Of a stretch of 17,823 bases of DNA, positions 1 to 5,471 are shown one piece after another; position 1 is the first letter of the stretch, and the number at the start of each line of letters is the position of its first letter. Made by a program: the position numbers and the translations under genes. This DNA is from JBFXDW01 sp050180745 (GTDB taxonomy: Bacteria > Pseudomonadota > Alphaproteobacteria > UBA9219): positions 1-17,823 of the forward strand of contig JBFXDW010000035.1 of the NCBI GenBank assembly GCA_050180745.1, written 5' to 3'. The notes below the pieces were generated by a model. The model had not been told where the DNA came from, did not search any database, and saw only the letters and a list, made by a program, of their open reading frames with translations.

Positions 1-169
1 GGTAAGTCACGTTTTTTCCCATTTTGAGCTTGAGGTGCGCGTTGCAGTTGCGTCTTATAATAGAACGCGTAAAATCAAGGGGAGGTGGGTGGCTAGTTCA
101 GCTCTGGCGGATGAAGCTTTGCCCAGCCTGATGCGTAAGATTTTAAAGCATGCGAAGATTGGAGCCTGA
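1..169 (+). CDS. mutY: A/G-specific adenine glycosylase MutY, 3' end only
   Basis: The frame that is open from base 2 ends at a TGA at 167-169 and gives about 55 residues. It contains HVFSHFELEVRV followed later by GRWV and ALPSLMRKI. This matches the end of MutY, the base-excision repair enzyme that removes adenine mispaired with 8-oxoguanine: the C-terminal NUDIX-like domain carries an (F/H)SHF-type strand and the protein ends with an ALPT-MRK helix. The catalytic HhH-GPD domain and iron-sulfur cluster lie outside the window. The stop is 3 bases before the next start, so the two genes are probably co-transcribed. The assignment rests only on this tail but the pattern is distinctive. Confidence 0.8.
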   Translation, partial: VSHVFSHFELEVRVAVASYNRTRKIKGRWVASSALADEALPSLMRKILKHAKIGA

Positions 170-172
170 TAC

Positions 173-961
173 ATGGTGATGCGGAAAATTATGATAGCGG
201 CTTTGCTGGGTCTTTCTTTTGTTGTGCCCGTCAAGGATGCGCGTGCAGAGGCCTTTGCCACACTCTCTCTTGATAACATTATGAAGGCACTGGTGCGTTA
301 TGGTGCGGTGGATGTTCGTAATGATCTTGTGATAGATCTTTATGCCAGCATCATGGTTTGTGATCTTTATCAGGAACTTTATCACGATGACTTTAAGTGG
401 AATAAAGTCCGTAGTGTGCTGCGTGAGAAGATCAAGGAAGAGGTCGCCTTTTTCCCAACGGGTTTCCAGTATGACGCTGTTTTGCAGCTTGGTAAATATG
501 ACTTTAAAGAAAAGATATATCGGTTTAGCCGTAAAACGGCTCAATTTAACGCCAATGTTTTCCGTATGAATACGAATAAAGGAGATGATTGTAATCGAAG
601 AGGAGGCCTTCAATTACCGCCTACCTTTGAAATCATTCTTGATAAACCGGTGACAATCATTGGTATTCCCATGGATGAAGCCGATGGTAAAAAACTTTTT
701 GAAAGGCTTGAGAAAAACGGTAATCAGGATCATCTGATTTATGTACGGTTCAAGATTGGCATTAGTTATGTTGCGCCCTTCATCAAAACGAAGGCTCGTG
801 CGGCTATGAATGCGAATGAGGATTTCCGCCGTGGTTCCGAAGAGGAAGATTATGAAACGGACGATATCCGGTTTGATGGTTATTTACATATGCTAGAATT
901 CTACGAAGACCCTGAGCGGACGCGTCTGCTTTATAGAGAAGAACATTCGGCTACGCCTTAG
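173..961 (+). CDS. Exported protein of unknown function
   Basis: A 262-residue protein with a clear Sec signal peptide: MRK, a hydrophobic run over about residues 6-20, and an ARA-like cleavage site near residue 26. The mature part is mixed alpha/beta, charged, with two cysteines (near 53 and 145) that could form a disulfide, and an acidic EEEDYETDD stretch near residue 228. No catalytic motif is visible. Recollection suggests a DUF4852-like periplasmic family, which is unverified. GGAG at 161-164 fits the first ATG at 173; a second in-frame ATG at 179 is equally possible and would not change the signal peptide. It follows mutY by 3 bases. Its TAG stop merges into the repeat element that starts at 961. 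Confidence 0.8.
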   Translation: MVMRKIMIAALLGLSFVVPVKDARAEAFATLSLDNIMKALVRYGAVDVRNDLVIDLYASIMVCDLYQELYHDDFKWNKVRSVLREKIKEEVAFFPTGFQYDAVLQLGKYDFKEKIYRFSRKTAQFNANVFRMNTNKGDDCNRRGGLQLPPTFEIILDKPVTIIGIPMDEADGKKLFERLEKNGNQDHLIYVRFKIGISYVAPFIKTKARAAMNANEDFRRGSEEEDYETDDIRFDGYLHMLEFYEDPERTRLLYREEHSATP

Positions 962-1263
962 AGCCAGTTCATAATCTAGATTCCGGCGTTGGCTTTTTGC
1001 CCGTTTTCTGCGGTTCGCTGCGCACCTATAGCCTATGTCAGATAAAATGATGATTTCTACCTTGATCTTTTTCACCATGGCGTTGTTAAAGTTCTTGGTA
1101 ATATGCTTATATAACCTGCGAACTTTGCCTTGCCATGGTAAAAAATCTCGGCGGTATAAAAGATCATTTTATCTGACATAGGCTATACCCCAACGTACGC
1201 TTACGCTGCGATCCTCGAAAACGAACAAAAATCCTTAGCCGGAACAAGATTCTGAACAGGCTC
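961..1263. repeat. Hairpin repeat element, copy 1, interrupted by a second element
   Basis: The outer parts match the 144-bp element at 14846-14989 almost base for base. Left terminus GAGCCAGTTCATAATCT pairs with right terminus AGATTCTGAACAGGCTC, and the inner flanks (TTCCGG, GCCCGTTTTC versus GAAAACGAAC, CCGGAA) also pair, so the whole unit is one long imperfect palindrome. TTA flanks both sides (958-960 and 1264-1266), which could be a 3-bp target duplication. This copy is longer by 159 bp because a TA-flanked element sits in its loop (1029-1185). It encodes nothing and follows the stop codon of the upstream gene directly, so it could act as a transcription terminator. Confidence 0.85.
1029..1185. 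mobile_element. 157-bp MITE-like element with TA target duplication
   Basis: The ends are inverted repeats of about 22 bp, TAGCCTATGTCAGATAAAAT on the left and its complement on the right, with TA on each outer side (1027-1028 and 1186-1187). The uninterrupted sister repeat at 14846-14989 shows the empty site with a single TA, so insertion is directly visible. The interior is also an imperfect palindrome (CCATGG blocks near 1077 and 1134 pair), so it folds end to end. TA duplication and short palindromic ends are typical of non-autonomous derivatives of IS630/Tc1-mariner transposons; no transposase is encoded here. That family label is inference from the target site. Confidence 0.8.
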
Positions 1264-1322
1264 TTAGAACGGGTTTTGAGGGAGCGCGAGGGGAGTTGAG
1301 GAAGAAAGAACGAGGAAGACTT

Positions 1323-1378
1323 CCCCGATCCCCGATCCCCGATCCCCGATCCCCGATCCCCGATCCCCGATCCCCGAT
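1323..1378. repeat. Eight perfect tandem copies of heptamer CCCCGAT
   Basis: The 7-bp unit is repeated eight times without a mismatch, ending 2 bases before the stop codon of the minus-strand mbfA. No frame contains a stop, so both strands give artificial repeat peptides, which I do not regard as genes. Such a perfect array is expected to change copy number by replication slippage. A related GGGATCG run is present at the 3' end of trmB. Confidence 0.95.
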
Positions 1379-1380
1379 CT

Positions 1381-2337
1381 CTATGCGCTGCCGATTAAGA
1401 TTCCCATTAAAACGACTAATGAGCCGCCAAGGACAATCTGATACAAGGCCGAGACGAAGGGTGTTTCCATATATTTCCAACGCATCCAACAGATCGCGAT
1501 TAGCTCAACAATAACTAGAGCTGCGGCGACTCCTGTAGCTGTCCAGAAATCGGGAATGAGATAAGGTAGCGTGTGGCCTAAGCCCCCAGCCGTTGTCATC
1601 ACGCCGCAAGAGGTCCCGCGAATCCAGGGGTGGCCTCGGCCCGTCAGTGCGCCATCATCCGACATAGCTTCCGTGATACCCATGCTGATGCCTGCGCCTA
1701 CGGATGCGGCTAGACCGACCAGAAAGGTTTCATAGGAGTTATGAGTGGCGAAAGCTGCTGCAAAAATAGGGGCCATGGTTGAAACAGACCCATCAATAAG
1801 TCCCGCCAGACCAGGTTGCACGATTTGCAGCAGGAATAACTTTCGTGCCATGGCGTCTTCGGATTCTTTTTCTTCGCCAGACACAAAGGTCTGTTCTGAT
1901 GCCTCAGCGCGGGCGACATGAGCCGTTTCTTCAAGAGCCAGATCTCCCAGCAATTTTCGTACGTCAACGTCCTGTGCGCGTGCGGCGGCTTTGGCATAGA
2001 AATTAGCCGCTTCAATTTCCATCAAAGACGCTTGTTTGCGAACCGCATCAATACGTAACGATTCCATCAGCCATAAAGGATTGCGCTTGAGAAAGCCGCG
2101 TACATCTTGGCGCGTGATGTAGGGAAGGCGCTCTCCGAATTTTTTACGATACAGCTCAAGAAGGCGGTTTTTGTGAACGCGCTCTTCTTCGGCCATATCC
2201 TCAAACATACGGGCTGTTGCGGGATATTCTTCTTGCAGCTTGCCAGCGAAGTTGAGGTATATCTGCATATCCTCTTCTTCGTTCGAGATGGCAAGCGCCA
2301 GAACTTCATTTTCTTTCAGTTCGCAAAAACGTTTCAT
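1381..2337 (-). CDS. mbfA: Membrane-bound ferritin MbfA (rubrerythrin domain fused to VIT1/CCC1 transporter)
   Basis: A 318-residue two-domain protein. Residues 1-145 form a ferritin-like four-helix domain with di-iron ligands in the expected pattern: acidic EEE at 20-22, EERVH at 51-55, EIE at 107-109 and EETAH at 136-140. Residues about 165-318 form a VIT1/CCC1-type membrane domain with several hydrophobic segments, beginning PGLAGLIDGSVSTMAP and ending LVVLMGILIGSA. Characterised alphaproteobacterial MbfA proteins oxidise ferrous iron and export it, protecting against iron and peroxide stress; in rhizobia they are controlled by Irr. Here the start lies 12 bp behind the stop of a DIMFeco gene with an AGGGG ribosome site, so it is the last gene of the iron-sulfur operon. 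No Irr box was seen nearby. Confidence 0.9.
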   Translation of the reverse strand: MKRFCELKENEVLALAISNEEEDMQIYLNFAGKLQEEYPATARMFEDMAEEERVHKNRLLELYRKKFGERLPYITRQDVRGFLKRNPLWLMESLRIDAVRKQASLMEIEAANFYAKAAARAQDVDVRKLLGDLALEETAHVARAEASEQTFVSGEEKESEDAMARKLFLLQIVQPGLAGLIDGSVSTMAPIFAAAFATHNSYETFLVGLAASVGAGISMGITEAMSDDGALTGRGHPWIRGTSCGVMTTAGGLGHTLPYLIPDFWTATGVAAALVIVELIAICWMRWKYMETPFVSALYQIVLGGSLVVLMGILIGSA

Positions 2338-2349
2338 AGTGAGCCCCTG

Positions 2350-2688
2350 TTAGTGATCACAAGCATTCTTACCTTCTTGCAAAGTTCCGTCAAGGTAGGT
2401 TTTGGCTAAAGCTTCGGGCGTATCAAGAGGGGCTCCTAAAATAACGCGTATGTTCCGCTCTTCCAAAAGAGCGATCGCACGACCGCCCATACCGCCCGAG
2501 ATAATGATATTGGCGCCCTGTTCTGCTAGCCATACTGGCAAGACTCCGGGTTCGTGCGGAGGTGGAGGAAGTGTTTCTGCGCCAGTAATTGTTTTTGCCT
2601 CTTCATCAACTTCAATAAACGTAAAAAGCTGGCAATGCCCGAAATGAGGATCAAGTTTTCCGTCTGATGTAGGGATAGCGATTTTCAT
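2350..2688 (-). CDS. Stand-alone NifX/ORP-like DIMFeco protein
   Basis: A 112-residue protein of the dinitrogenase iron-molybdenum cofactor (DIMFeco) fold, as in NifX, NifY, the C-terminus of NifB, and the orange protein. It starts MKIAIPTSDGKLDPHFGHC; the HFGHC motif near residue 15-19, the SGGMGGRAI loop near 65-73 and the terminal NACDH are candidate metal or cluster ligands. The frame extends further upstream, but the ATG at 2688 has an AAGGAG site 8 bases before it and forms an ATGA overlap with the stop of the preceding ATPase gene, so I take it as the start. No nitrogenase genes are present, so a role in nitrogen fixation is unlikely; a small metal-cluster carrier working with the two ATPases is the better inference. 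Confidence 0.87.
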   Translation of the reverse strand: MKIAIPTSDGKLDPHFGHCQLFTFIEVDEEAKTITGAETLPPPPHEPGVLPVWLAEQGANIIISGGMGGRAIALLEERNIRVILGAPLDTPEALAKTYLDGTLQEGKNACDH

Positions 2689-3554
2689 GATAAATACTCC
2701 TTTTGTAGGTTGTTCCAGATATTGCGAATATCCTCGTTGCAAGGACTGTCTGTTTCGATAACGGCTTTGGCTTGGTTTTGCGCTTTTGTTACAGACGAAT
2801 CATAGCGTATGCGGCCCAGAATAGTTGAACCTGCTTGTCGGGCTGTTTCTTCGATTGTTGCGGTAATTTCTGGCGCGATATCCCACTTATTGACGCATAG
2901 AGCGGTGGGCGTGTCAAAATGCGAGGTCAGGTCGAGCAGGCGTTTGAGATCGTGCAGGCCTGAAAGCGTTGGCTCTGTGATGATGAGCGCTAGATCTGTA
3001 TTTGATAAGGATGCAATCACGGGACAGCCAATCCCCGGCGGGCCGTCAACAAGGATCAGATCATGTCCTTTTTCTTTTGCTATTTTGGTGGCTTCTTGAC
3101 GCACAAGAGTGACAAGACGGCCTGAATTTTCTGCGGCAATACCGAGGCGCGCATGCACCATCGGACCGCCGCGTGTTGCCGAGACCATCCATTGCCCGCA
3201 TGTGCGCGGTGTAAACTCAACGGCTTTTTGTGGGCAAAACGCATAACATACGCCGCACCCTTCGCAGGATAAGGGATCAACAACACAAACCTCATCTTTT
3301 TTTGTGATAGCTCCAAAGCGGCATAATTTAACGCATGCCCCGCAATTATCGCAAAGGGCAGAATTTATTTTGGCTTCAGATCCACTTACGAAGTCGTGCA
3401 TTTCTTTGACTTCTGGTGACAGGATAAGGTGCAAATCCGCTGCATCCACATCGCAATCCGCGATAACAGGGCGCTCAGCAAGAAGGGCTAAACACGCTGT
3501 CAGGCTTGTCTTTCCTGTACCGCCTTTGCCGCTGAGGATCGTTATTTCCTTCAT
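2685..3554 (-). CDS. MinD/Mrp-type ATPase with inserted 2x[4Fe-4S] ferredoxin domain (second of pair)
   Basis: A 289-residue P-loop ATPase. The deviant Walker A motif SGKGGTGKTS is at residues 8-17 with the MinD signature lysine, DCDVDAAD at 33-40 is the A' region, and VDGPPGIGCPV near 169-179 is the switch II/Walker B region. Between them lie two CxxCxxCxxxC clusters: C68, C71, C74, C78 and C97, C100, C103, C107. This layout (COG1149-like) is that of Desulfovibrio DVU2103/DVU2104, partners of the orange protein, and is related to the Mrp/NBP35 iron-sulfur carriers. It overlaps the upstream ATPase gene by 4 bp and the downstream DIMFeco gene by 4 bp, so translation is probably coupled. Cytosolic; the cargo is unknown. 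Confidence 0.9.
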   Translation of the reverse strand: MKEITILSGKGGTGKTSLTACLALLAERPVIADCDVDAADLHLILSPEVKEMHDFVSGSEAKINSALCDNCGACVKLCRFGAITKKDEVCVVDPLSCEGCGVCYAFCPQKAVEFTPRTCGQWMVSATRGGPMVHARLGIAAENSGRLVTLVRQEATKIAKEKGHDLILVDGPPGIGCPVIASLSNTDLALIITEPTLSGLHDLKRLLDLTSHFDTPTALCVNKWDIAPEITATIEETARQAGSTILGRIRYDSSVTKAQNQAKAVIETDSPCNEDIRNIWNNLQKEYLS

Positions 3555-4378
3555 GAGAAAATTCTTTCGGCTAGATCGGTGAAAAGGTGTTTATATTGCG
3601 GTAAGGCGTTGTAAAAAACTTCGCCTCGTGCATAGCTTTCTGCGATGGCGCGGTCATGAGGGATTTCCGCTAAGATAGCTATATTCTTTTCTTCGCATAA
3701 TTTGTGCGTGGCTGTGCCTTTTTCTGTAACTCGATTGATGACGACTCCATGAGGAATTTTCATAACTGTCAAAACATCCAAAGCCAGCTTTAAGTCATGA
3801 AGGCCAAAGGGTGTGGGTTCTGTCACCATCACGACATAATCAACGCCCTTTAACGTGGCAACAACAGGACAAGATGTGCCGGGAGGCGCATCAAGGATCA
3901 TATGTTGGTGAGAGTGTTGTGTTTGTTTAAGCGCATCAATAAGTGGCGGCACAAGAGGCACGCCAACATCCACGCGTCCTTCATAATACTCGAGCTCATC
4001 GGTTTGGTAGTGGTTGATCTCACCTATGCGGCGCGTAGATGGGGTGATCGCTTTTTCAGGACAAACACGTTTGCAGCCGCCGCAACTGTGGCACATATCA
4101 GGAAACAGCTTGGCACCGTTATTTGTAATAGCGATGGCTCCATATTGGCAAAAATCGGCGCACTTGCCGCAGCTTGTGCATTTGTTCGTATCTATTTGGG
4201 GTAGTGGGGTCATGACGGCGTTTGAGCTAAGGCGCGTACCTTTCAAGAAAATATGTGCGTTGGGCTCTTCGACATCGCAATCGAACAAGCACGCGCGTTC
4301 GCCCATGACATTTGCCAGCGCTGTAGCTACGGTCGTTTTCCCTGTGCCGCCTTTTCCTGAAGCTATGGCTATTTTCAT
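3551..4378 (-). CDS. MinD/Mrp-type ATPase with inserted 2x[4Fe-4S] ferredoxin domain (first of pair)
   Basis: A 275-residue paralogue of the following gene. Walker A SGKGGTGKTT is at 7-16, DCDVEEPN at 33-40, and LDAPPGTSCPV at 162-172. The two ferredoxin motifs are C67, C70, C73, C77 and C96, C99, C102, C106, each CxxCxxCxxxC. It is shorter than its neighbour, mainly in the segment after the ferredoxin insert. MinD-family ATPases act as dimers, so the pair may form a heterodimer, as proposed for the two ATPases of the ORP complex. It begins 5 bp behind the DUF134-DIMFeco gene and its stop overlaps the next start (ATGA). All eight cluster cysteines and the signature lysine are intact, so it should be functional. 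Confidence 0.9.
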   Translation of the reverse strand: MKIAIASGKGGTGKTTVATALANVMGERACLFDCDVEEPNAHIFLKGTRLSSNAVMTPLPQIDTNKCTSCGKCADFCQYGAIAITNNGAKLFPDMCHSCGGCKRVCPEKAITPSTRRIGEINHYQTDELEYYEGRVDVGVPLVPPLIDALKQTQHSHQHMILDAPPGTSCPVVATLKGVDYVVMVTEPTPFGLHDLKLALDVLTVMKIPHGVVINRVTEKGTATHKLCEEKNIAILAEIPHDRAIAESYARGEVFYNALPQYKHLFTDLAERIFS

Positions 4379-4383
4379 CTTGA

Positions 4384-5049
4384 TTATGCAGCCATCTCTG
4401 GGAGTTTATCCTCTAAGAACAATTCCAAAGCTTCTGCACCAGTTGTGTTGAGGGAGATATATATCTTGATCCCAGCTTCATCTAAGACGGCTTTGGCTTT
4501 GGGGCCACAGCGTCCCGTGATAACTGCATCGACTCCGGCCTTGGCAGCTAGAGAGGCGCTTCCGATTCCTGCTCCCTGAGCCGCTTCGACCTGATCTTTA
4601 TTGTCTATGACAGAGATGGTTTTATTGTCTGTATCATAAATAAGAAAATAAGCTGCGCGGCCAAAGCGCTTATCCATGGGTGCGCCAATTTCTTTATCGG
4701 TGGAAGTGATAAGTATTTTCATTTTTTTTCCTTTCTGGTTAGTTTTTTTCTGTGAATGATTGATGCGCATATATGTGCCGCCGCCAATTTGTAACGCGGC
4801 GCCTTCGGCTAGGGCTTTGGCTATAGCTTTCCTCGCGCATGAGAGAATGCGTGAAAGGGTAGGGCGTGAAACAGCCATTTTTTCGGCGGCTTCCTGTTGG
4901 TCTAGTCCCTGATGATCACACAGGATAAGGGCCTCCAGTTCTTCATCTTTAAGCTGAACGGTCTTAAGATCCCGCATAGGCACGCCCGTAGGCTTATAAA
5001 AGCGGCAGCGCGGCGCGTTACCGAGGAACCTGCATTTTCTGGGTCGCAT
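4384..5049 (-). CDS. DUF134 DNA-binding domain fused to NifX/ORP-like DIMFeco domain
   Basis: A 221-residue two-domain protein. Residues 1-93 are DUF134-like: MRPRKCRFLG, TGVPMRDLKTVQL, then the helix-turn-helix QQEAAEKMAVSRPTLSRIL at about 51-69, a sigma-70 region 4-like fold, ending LQIGGG. Residues 110-221 are a DIMFeco domain (MKILITSTDKEIGAPMDKRFGRAA, with TGRCGPKA near 178-185). A lysine/glutamine-rich linker joins them. The first domain probably senses or controls the operon, the second may bind a metal cluster, so the fusion could be a cluster-responsive autoregulator; this is inference. An internal ATG at codon 110 has its own AGAAAGG site, so a separate DIMFeco product may also be made. 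First gene of the operon, 5 bp ahead of the first ATPase. Confidence 0.87.
   Translation of the reverse strand: MRPRKCRFLGNAPRCRFYKPTGVPMRDLKTVQLKDEELEALILCDHQGLDQQEAAEKMAVSRPTLSRILSCARKAIAKALAEGAALQIGGGTYMRINHSQKKTNQKGKKMKILITSTDKEIGAPMDKRFGRAAYFLIYDTDNKTISVIDNKDQVEAAQGAGIGSASLAAKAGVDAVITGRCGPKAKAVLDEAGIKIYISLNTTGAEALELFLEDKLPEMAA
4730..4736 (-). promoter_or_regulatory. Internal ribosome binding site before codon 110 of the fusion gene
   Basis: On the minus strand AGAAAGG lies 7 bases before an in-frame ATG at 4722-4720. That ATG is exactly where the DIMFeco domain begins (MKILITS), as it would in a stand-alone protein. The site suggests either dual translation or a recent gene fusion by loss of a stop codon. 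Confidence 0.45.
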
Positions 5050-5069
5050 GGAGGCGCTTTTCCTTGAAC

Positions 5070-5097
5070 CAAGTTATAATCATATGTTCATAACTTG
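5070..5097. promoter_or_regulatory. 28-bp operator-like palindrome upstream of the ORP-like operon
   Basis: Perfect 8-bp arms, CAAGTTAT and ATAACTTG, flank a centre that contains the palindrome CATATG; 22 of 28 positions are symmetric. It lies between the predicted -10 box and the first gene, covering the expected transcription start. That is a typical repressor site, most simply for the DUF134 protein encoded immediately downstream. Confidence 0.6.
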
Positions 5098-5098
5098 T

Positions 5099-5127
5099 TT
5101 TATGAAGGAATAAGGTGCTTTTGTCAA
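5099..5127 (-). promoter_or_regulatory. Sigma-70-type promoter of the ORP-like operon
   Basis: On the minus strand a perfect TTGACA (5127-5122) is followed after exactly 17 bp by CATAAA (5104-5099), a 4/6 match to TATAAT. The gap to the start codon is about 50 bp and contains the 28-bp palindrome. No sigma-54 -24/-12 pattern was noticed, unlike the Desulfovibrio orp operons. Confidence 0.6.
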
Positions 5128-5185
5128 GCTTATCGTTCACCTCTCTTACCATCCTTCAATTTTTGTGACCAGCTACAGCACCAGT

Positions 5186-5326
5186 CGTCATACCGGACAC
5201 GCGAACGATAGTGAGCGTTGATCCGGTATCCATCTCCTAAAATAGCAATGAAACTTCATGAATGCAGCATAAGGAGATGGATTCCGGCTCACATCTTTCG
5301 CTACGCTCAGATGGGCCGGAATGACG
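5186..5326. repeat. 141-bp palindromic intergenic repeat
   Basis: Outer ends CGTCATACCGG and CCGGAATGACG are inverted, and inner arms CCGGTATCCATCTCC (5223-5237) and GGAGATGGATTCCGG (5273-5287) pair with one mismatch. Each half also contains its own smaller hairpin. It carries no reading frame. Repeats with GTCAT-CCGGA ends are common interspersed elements in some alphaproteobacterial genomes; only one copy is in this window. It fills most of the gap between the divergent operon promoter and the argE-like gene. Confidence 0.75.
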
Positions 5327-5419
5327 AGACAGGGAGAAACCGAACGATATTGAAAGCTCTAAACAGTTTCTTGAATTTTGAAGTGTGGTAAGTTCACCTC
5401 TGGATTAAAGGGAAGATTT

Positions 5420-5463
5420 GTCCTATTGTCGTGGAAGCTAATAAATAGCATTTCTTATAGGAC
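5420..5463 (+). promoter_or_regulatory. Inverted repeat that could mask the argE ribosome site
   Basis: GTCCTAT at 5420-5426 is complementary to ATAGGAC at 5457-5463. The second arm contains the AGGA that serves the ATG at 5472, so folding would hide it. The loop is 30 nt, so the structure is only tentative. Confidence 0.3.
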
Positions 5464-5471
5464 ACACTCTC

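Noticed and set aside
893..1078. Minus-strand frame across the left part of the nested element as a transposase fragment
   Set aside because: It lies partly antisense to the exported-protein gene and shows no DDE or helix-turn-helix signature; the element's palindromic interior explains the sequence.
1323..1378. CRISPR array
   Set aside because: Units are 7 bp with no spacers, and no cas genes are present.
1235..1514. Reading frames through the CCCCGAT array on both strands
   Set aside because: They are open only because a 7-bp repeat without stops is open in all frames; the peptides are pure repeat plus antisense of mbfA.
2350..5049. Nitrogen fixation cluster
   Set aside because: DIMFeco domains recall NifX/NifY, but no nifHDK, nifB, nifE or nifN is present and the paired ATPases point to an ORP-type system.
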